A DNA stretch of 64,000 bases from the NCBI GenBank assembly GCA_022376465.1, contig JACDTU010000003.1, positions 2,418,001 to 2,482,000 of the forward strand, read 5' to 3'. Positions 58,548 to 64,000 of the stretch are shown piece after piece (within the stretch, counting starts at the first letter, position 1; each line of letters begins with the position of its first letter). This DNA comes from Cubamyces lactineus (taxonomy: Eukaryota > Basidiomycota > Agaricomycetes > Polyporales > Polyporaceae). Below the pieces are notes generated by a model. The model had not been told where the DNA came from. It ran no database searches and worked only from the letters and a program-made list of their open reading frames with translations. The translations under genes and the position numbers were made by a program.

Positions 58548-61519
58548 TCATCGGTCCTTCTTCGACTCCGCCTTCGTGTCCTTGCCTTCGACCACATCAA
58601 CGTCCTTTGCCATCACCTGGCCATACTCGTTCACGCGATTGGGATCAACACGGTAAATCCACCGCTATGGATGACGTCCCATCAGTCCTCTTCCACATCA
58701 AGCAATCGCAATCACTTACCTGGTACAAGAAGACAAGGAATACAACATCATCACGGAAACATGCCAAGCGATGGAGAATGGGCATCTTGATACAGAAACT
58801 ACGCGACCAAATCAGTGTCAGTCGGCCACAATGAGGCTGCAGCAAGACGGGACGTACGCGAAAAGATCGTCGACAACCTACGAGGATGTCATGAGCACAT
58901 GTTATGTCATGTCAACAACATGTAATACTCACCGTCGACAGCGTTTTGTACACCATGGCCTTCATCGGCATGTGCGCTACGCTCTTCAACTTGTAGTTGA
59001 TGATGAGCTGGGGGATAAGTTGGGCCTGGACATATTGTCGTCAGTTTAGCCCACCATCGTGCGCATGGGCGAAGTCACTTACGAAGCCGAACATATACAC
59101 GAATGACGTCAAGGTCGAGATCACGAAGGAGTACCATCCCCTGTGCGTCTCGTACAGCAGGGAATACACCGTGTACGCCGCCAAACAAGGGATGGTGAAG
59201 TAGGCGACGATGCGGAACGCAAGTTTGTCATATCTGCCGTGATTGTCTTATGTCAAAACGCGCCTGTACGCCAGCAGTCAGTGGGATGAAGACGTACTCT
59301 TGCGTCTTCTTCTCGTCCTCGCTCAGGACATGCTTGTCTGGATACCTCCTCAGTTACGTGCTACTGAGACGTCACCAACATGGAACCTACCCTTGATCTC
59401 GATCTTGTACGGCAGCCACGAGCCCGGAGGCGACGCCGCCAAGCTAATATCAACTGCTTTGGTGATCTAGAACGCAATATTTGAGCTTCAGTGCAGACAT
59501 ATGATTCTTACGCGCTGCACGCACCTTCCAAGCTTCGATTACGATACCGATACCGGAACCCATTAGGATCATCCAGCTGGTTTGCTCGCTGTTGTCGATA
59601 AGGTAGAGTAGAATGATCGTCTGGACTACGACGTTCGTAACAATCTGGTTGAGAAGTAATTCAGCGCACACAAGCGTAGGACGATCACAGTAGCGCAACG
59701 CACAGTTCTGAAGGTACAAGGTGAGTGAAGATAGTCCACATGCAGAACGTGATACACGATCAACGTACCTAACGGAGACGCCAACAAGCTCTTGCTTCTG
59801 CCGCCAGTGCGACACATCGGAGCTGAACGCAAGGAACTCGAATCTGTAGCAATAACATCACCATATCAGCATAAATAGCCCAATTCACAAGTCCCCGGAA
59901 AGGACCACTCACACCACATGCAAGATACTGACAAACGCAGTCAGCGCGAGGAAGTACGGGTTCGTCTCCACGAGCATGCGCTTGACCTCGTCCAGCTCCG
60001 CGCCGGACGTCGCGCCCTGCTGCTGCGCGGCCTCGGCGAAGCTCTGCGTCAACGCCGCGAAGATGGTGAACTTCCAGTACGACATCGGCTGGAACTCGAT
60101 CTGCAGCGGCAGGCTCGGCGTCGTCGAGTTGATCTCGACGTACTGCGAGCGCAGGTGCCAGAACTCGTTCGGGAAGATGATGGGCTTGTACAGCAGGCGG
60201 TTGGCGGCATCGCGTTGCGGCGTGAGCTCGATATCTGTGCGGGCGCATATGAGCTGTTCGCCGTATCGTGCGATGGCAAGGAGCGGAATGAGGTGCTTAC
60301 ATCTCGCTGCGGCCGGTTGGACTTGCTGCAGAGGAATCAGGGGGTTGTCGGAGATCAATGCCAAAGTGACGTTCTGGTGGAAAAGGCCAGGTCACGATTG
60401 GAACTATATGACGAAGGGGCAACACATACGCTATGCCAGTGAGATACGATAATGTCGCCTTGGGGCTGGAGGTGCATCGTGAGCGATTGATGTGGACTGC
60501 GTCCAGATGGAACAAACCTCATCTGAGTCGTCCATTTCCTGTCCGTTCGTGCTGCCGCCAAGGAGGTTCTTCTCCTTCCGGATCTTAGCCTTTGGCATGT
60601 ACTTAGTGAGCACTTTCAAACCATGAGCCCTCGTCGAGACCGAAAAGGCAAATAGTATACATACTCGTCCGAACGTGATGTACAGACTTCGGGTCAAATT
60701 TGTCGTCCGAGGGGTCTGGGCTAGCTCCGTCCCTAACTAGGAAGACGTCCGCCCACAAGCTCCCGTTGTTCTGTACGCTCTGCAACGCGCTACATTAGAC
60801 TTCATCACAATCTGCGACGACAAGTAGATACTCACCGGAGGCAAGTTCACTGTGAAGTCCGCAACCCGCTTCTCGTTCCAGTCGCCAAACGTGATGTTAT
60901 TCCATACCAAGCTCGGGAGGCCTGCGTCCTGGTCCTGCCTGTATCCTGATGTCCACTTGCTCGAGAAGACATCTCCTGTCGGGGACGTCGACAGATGTAC
61001 GTGCATGGCCAGGGGGATTCCGAGCGGCCACATGGGGGCGGCCTGCGTCGGGATCGCATTCGCGGCGGGACCAGGGGTCTGTCCGGGAACATTGGCGACA
61101 TTGGCTTGAGGGACGGACGCTTGGGACACAGTCGGGGCAACCGGCGGTTGCTGCTGCTTCGCACTGAAGAACTTGCTGACTAGGATGCATTACACGCACG
61201 GCATCGGACACACGCAGCCCGGCGCACAACACCCAAGGACGACAACGCTCAGCACAGCGCGCCTCACCGGAGACAGAGAAGACGAGGGATGATGCTGCGT
61301 ACCCAATTGAGATACGGCAATGGCCAGCACGACTTGCTACGCGCGAGTAATCAACGCCGTCAGATGGCACAGGGAACGGCGTCGAGATTCGCGAAGAGGG
61401 TGTGGTAGACGCACCTGCGCAATGGCGAAGAACTTGCGGGCGGGGCTCTGCTCCTGGCCTGCCGCTCCGCCGTTCGCTGGCGCGGCAGGGGCCCGCGCGG
61501 GGGCGTTGGGTGTCGACAT
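58548..61519 (-). CDS. CLPTM1: CLPTM1-family ER membrane protein
   Basis: Multispanning membrane protein of the cleft-lip-and-palate transmembrane protein 1 family, linked in animals to ER trapping of receptors and in relatives to lipid scrambling. About 660 residues in some 16 exons. Start at 61519 (MSTPNAPARAPAAPANGG). The lumenal part has PMWPLGIPLAMHVHLSTSP, WNNITFGDWNEKRVADFTVN, and a long second block including YVEINSTTPSLPLQIEF and QPMSYWKFTIFAALTQSF. The membrane part has SILHVVFEFLAFSSDV, FWRQKQELVGVS type, TIILLYLIDNSEQTSWMILM, SFVYMFGFAQLIPQLIINYK, VAHMPMKAMVYKTL and FAFCIKMPILHRLACFRDD. It ends with the family-typical RWIYRVDPNRVNEYGQ and a charged tail. The last exons overlap misleading plus-strand frames. 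Confidence 0.9.
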
Positions 61520-61959
61520 CGCTTTCGTGCACTGCCTGGATGGTATGCTCTGTCAGCTGTATGCCTAAGAGACTTTACCCAGTTTCGACGAGAGCACAGG
61601 TGTGGCGGGAAGGAGGATGAGCCTGGCGGTGCGCTGCGAGGATCCTGTGCTGGAGGAGCGCGACTCCAGCAGCACCTCCGACGCGTATCTACTAAGCGCT
61701 CATGCTCTTGCATCGGGCCGGGCATGTCGGCAGTCTCTACGAACGTTGGCTCGACTCCTTGCACGCCGCGAACAAACCACAGTCCACAGTTCATGCCACC
61801 GCACTGCCGCTCTGCGCAGCTGTGGGAAGCACTGATGTTGTCTTCCGAATGCATTGGCAGGTTGTAGACAAAATACGAATACAAAGAGAGGCAGCTGCGA
61901 CGTCAACTAGTCGAAAACACGTGTGATCCAGACATTCCACATATTCACATTCAACATCT
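61520..61959. other. Intergenic region, no gene seen
   Basis: About 440 bases between the CLPTM1 start and the stop of the GST-like gene, both on the minus strand. Short frames only. Confidence 0.35.
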
Positions 61960-63328
61960 TCAAAGTTTCGCGCTCGCAGCCGACTCGGGCTTGACCACAA
62001 AGTTCAGTCGGGGGAAGTGACAGTATACAGTTCCAGCAGAACCCTGGGTCTCAATCGCGACTTCTTCGTGGTTCAACGAGATGAGCTTGCCGACAGTCGG
62101 GATCTTGCCTGTTCATTTAATGTGTTAGACCATATTCCGCGGGATAGTCAGGCCGTACATACCGTTGTCCGAAGGCGTGACAGAGACATATTGATACTGC
62201 TTCAAGCCCAGGCGAGCAGCTTCCACAGTGTCAAAGCCGACGATCTTCGGGTCCTCCGTTTCCGATGAGCAAATGATCTCCGCAGCCTGCGCGCCGGATA
62301 TATTGTCCAGGACGTTCTTCTGCTGCGAGCCGACCTTCGCAACGTACTCGGACATCCGAGTGATCCACTGAAGCCACCTTAAATCCGAGGCTGCGGAAAT
62401 GACGAACAGGCCAGACGTACCGCGATGCTCGCAGGGAACCTGGCGCGGTCAAAGAGGTCCCTCAACGACCGGAACTGCTGCATCCACGCCCAGGAGAAGT
62501 GGACTGTGAGATCCGCCAAGCCAGGCGTTTCTGTGTCCATGAGCCATTCACGGCCGTCTGCGAGCTGTTCTTCGAGCAGTGCCTACACAGCGTGGCATAA
62601 TCAGTGCCAGGAACAACACGTGCTTTGGATGAACGTACGAGGTGGGACACCAGCCAGCTCTGCACGACTGGTTGGTTGGCCTCCAAAGCAGCGGGGTCAA
62701 TCTTCTTCCCTAGCCACTGTTACCAAGACCATCAGTACTGGGCCGACGTGACCGAGACGCAAGGAAAGACCTACCGCGCTCCTATCATTCACGAATTCCG
62801 GCGTGAACTTTCTGTATGGCAAATTCTCCGCCGCCAGCGGGAACAGCGCACGATCTGCGTAGGTCATACACAGGGCCTTAATCATCCCCGTGTCTGCCTT
62901 GCCTCCACCCTTCCGCGCGGGAAACAGCGTGGGATAGCCTGCGGCCGGCGGGAAGCGACGCTCGAGAGCTGCAGCGATCAAGCTGCTATCGCAGTAGACG
63001 TCCTTGCCTATAGCAAGCACAGGAATCCGTCGGTAAGTCACACCGAGGCGTTCGGCGAGGTCGGGACGAGGCAAGGTGGTCGTAACCTGTGCAATATCGT
63101 ACGAACACAGTCAGATATCCGCATGGGCGGATCAGAGAGCAAAGTCGACACACCTCCACCCGCAGGTGCGAAATCCGCTTTACCGTAAGCAGGTTCTTGA
63201 CCTTCGTTGCGAACGGGGAGGCGTCATAGCTGGGCGCGATGATGGTGCATTTGTCCTCAGGGTTCTGCTTTTGGTTGAATGTCTACTTACTGGTACAACA
63301 CGACGGGAAGCTTGGAAGTAGGGGCCAT
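61960..63328 (-). CDS. Glutathione S-transferase-like protein
   Basis: Predicted thioredoxin-fold plus helical GST domain, about 340 residues in about seven exons. The ATG at 63328 opens MAPTSKLPVVLYHY, then DASPFATKVKNLLTVKRI (the usual SPFxxKVR-like GSH-site helix) and LGVTYRRIPVLAIGKDVYCD with the cis-Pro in IPVL, then SSLIAAALERRFP. The C-terminal helices are ALCMTYADRALFPLAAENLP, QPVVQSWLVSHL and REWLMDTETPGLADLTVHFS, the latter with a GST N-capping box-like ADLT. A further beta-rich extension ends PESAASAKL, longer than classical GSTs. The likely group is the fungal Ure2p/DUF7962-type GSTs. No catalytic Cys, Ser or Tyr can be assigned with confidence. Confidence 0.78.
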
Positions 63329-64000
63329 GTCGCTGTAGTGTGCTTTGTCCTCGTTAATGGTTCAAGGTCGTTGAAGCAGGGAAAGAGGAGGTTGCGCCTA
63401 TGTCATCCGTACAAGAACCGGGTTCGGTCACCAACTCGCGCGCTCGTGAGTCCGGGGAAAGGGCGTGAATGAGTGGCCGAAAGGGCGCCAATTTCTATTT
63501 CCCGGAGGAACCGGACCTCGTGCAAGTGCTATAGATCTCACAAGCAGATCGATCGGGAGATCACCACCTATTGCATGCAAAGGCAGTTCGTGGGACTTGA
63601 GACAACGGCCTGCTTGAGGGCGTGCACGCGTTCGTAGAGCATAGCTGCGAGACGGACTATGGAAGGGATGATCAACGGGCATCCCGTTGGCGCTGCAGCG
63701 GCTGAACATGAGGCTCGCAGAAGCACGTCTTTTTTGTGCGCCCATCATCTTCATGAGTGTGCTTGAAACCGTGGCAGAGCGGTGTTGCCAGTCCCCTGAC
63801 ACCCCGAGCATATACTCCACCCAGCACGGGCACTCGTTGCCATACCCCCAAACCGTAGCGCGTAGTCCGCAGCATACCTAGCACCTGCAGTGGGCAGTCG
63901 CTCATTGACACTTTTTCATGTATGCATAGATGGGATTTGTGACCTGGATCAACGATGGCAATGGCGAGAAGACAAAACGAACACGTCTGCGGCCGAGTGG
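63329..64000. other. Terminal region without supported gene
   Basis: About 670 bases up to the window edge. Open frames on both strands reach 130 codons but lack family features and splice context. The region likely contains the promoter of the GST-like gene and perhaps the edge of the next gene. Confidence 0.35.

Noticed and set aside
58301..58834. Plus-strand open frames of up to 134 codons that looked like a small gene.
   Set aside because: Most of the stretch is the antisense of the last CLPTM1 exons, which splice into a clear family C-terminus; the rest is low-complexity and unsupported.
63428..63820. Minus-strand 130-codon open frame near the window end.
   Set aside because: Composition is Arg/Ser/Pro-rich with no motif, no splice context and no family resemblance.
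1..64000. CRISPR arrays, bacterial operons, insertion sequences or retroelements.
   Set aside because: No regular direct repeats with spacers, no transposase or reverse-transcriptase motifs, and gene structure is fungal throughout.

Overview
The window is nuclear DNA from a filamentous basidiomycete, most likely a wood-decay agaricomycete of polypore type. Genes are GC-rich and densely packed on both strands, and are split by many introns of about 50-70 bases with GT..AG ends. Several families point to the lineage: a CYP63-like P450, a DUF6535 membrane protein, a chloroperoxidase/UPO-type heme-thiolate peroxygenase and a GH79 glucuronidase. There is no sign of bacterial, viral or transposon DNA. 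Exon joins were made by eye from splice sites and family alignment, so internal boundaries may be off by a few bases.

Left third (1-21 kb): the 3' part of an ER-type Hsp90 (GRP94-like, ending HDEL), a WW/FF-domain TCERG1-like transcription/splicing factor, a short unspecific peroxygenase and a Dal5/Tna1-type MFS transporter. A very large IQGAP follows on the minus strand, divergent from a GCP3/Spc98 gamma-tubulin complex subunit.

Centre (21-38 kb): two paralogous copper P1B-ATPases (CCC2-like) lie in opposite orientation and face away from each other. They flank a block holding RCF2, an AKTIP/FTS-like E2 variant and the inositol pyrophosphate kinase/phosphatase VIP1/Asp1. The right ATPase is intact with four heavy-metal domains. 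The left one has lost the first two, has a fourth domain without its CxxC, needs a weak splice acceptor, and carries an in-frame TAA in an otherwise clean reading frame. It looks like a young pseudogene.

Right third (38-64 kb): a DUF6535 membrane protein, a CYP63-like P450, an F-box protein, a secreted and probably GPI-anchored GH79 enzyme, an intron-containing tRNA-Pro(AGG), an AAA ATPase divergent from TOM20, a SET-domain protein, a large unrecognised protein with N-terminal CxC/CxxC cysteines, a CLPTM1 homologue and a glutathione S-transferase-like protein. The final 0.7 kb shows nothing I can support.

Most genes are housekeeping loci of separate pathways (ER folding, transcription, cytoskeleton, mitochondria, copper transport, inositol phosphates) with oxidative and wood-decay genes between them. 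I see no biosynthetic cluster. The points most worth checking are the decaying inverted copper-ATPase paralogue, the ER Hsp90 in a fungus, the unusual IQGAP architecture and the unidentified cysteine/coiled-coil protein.
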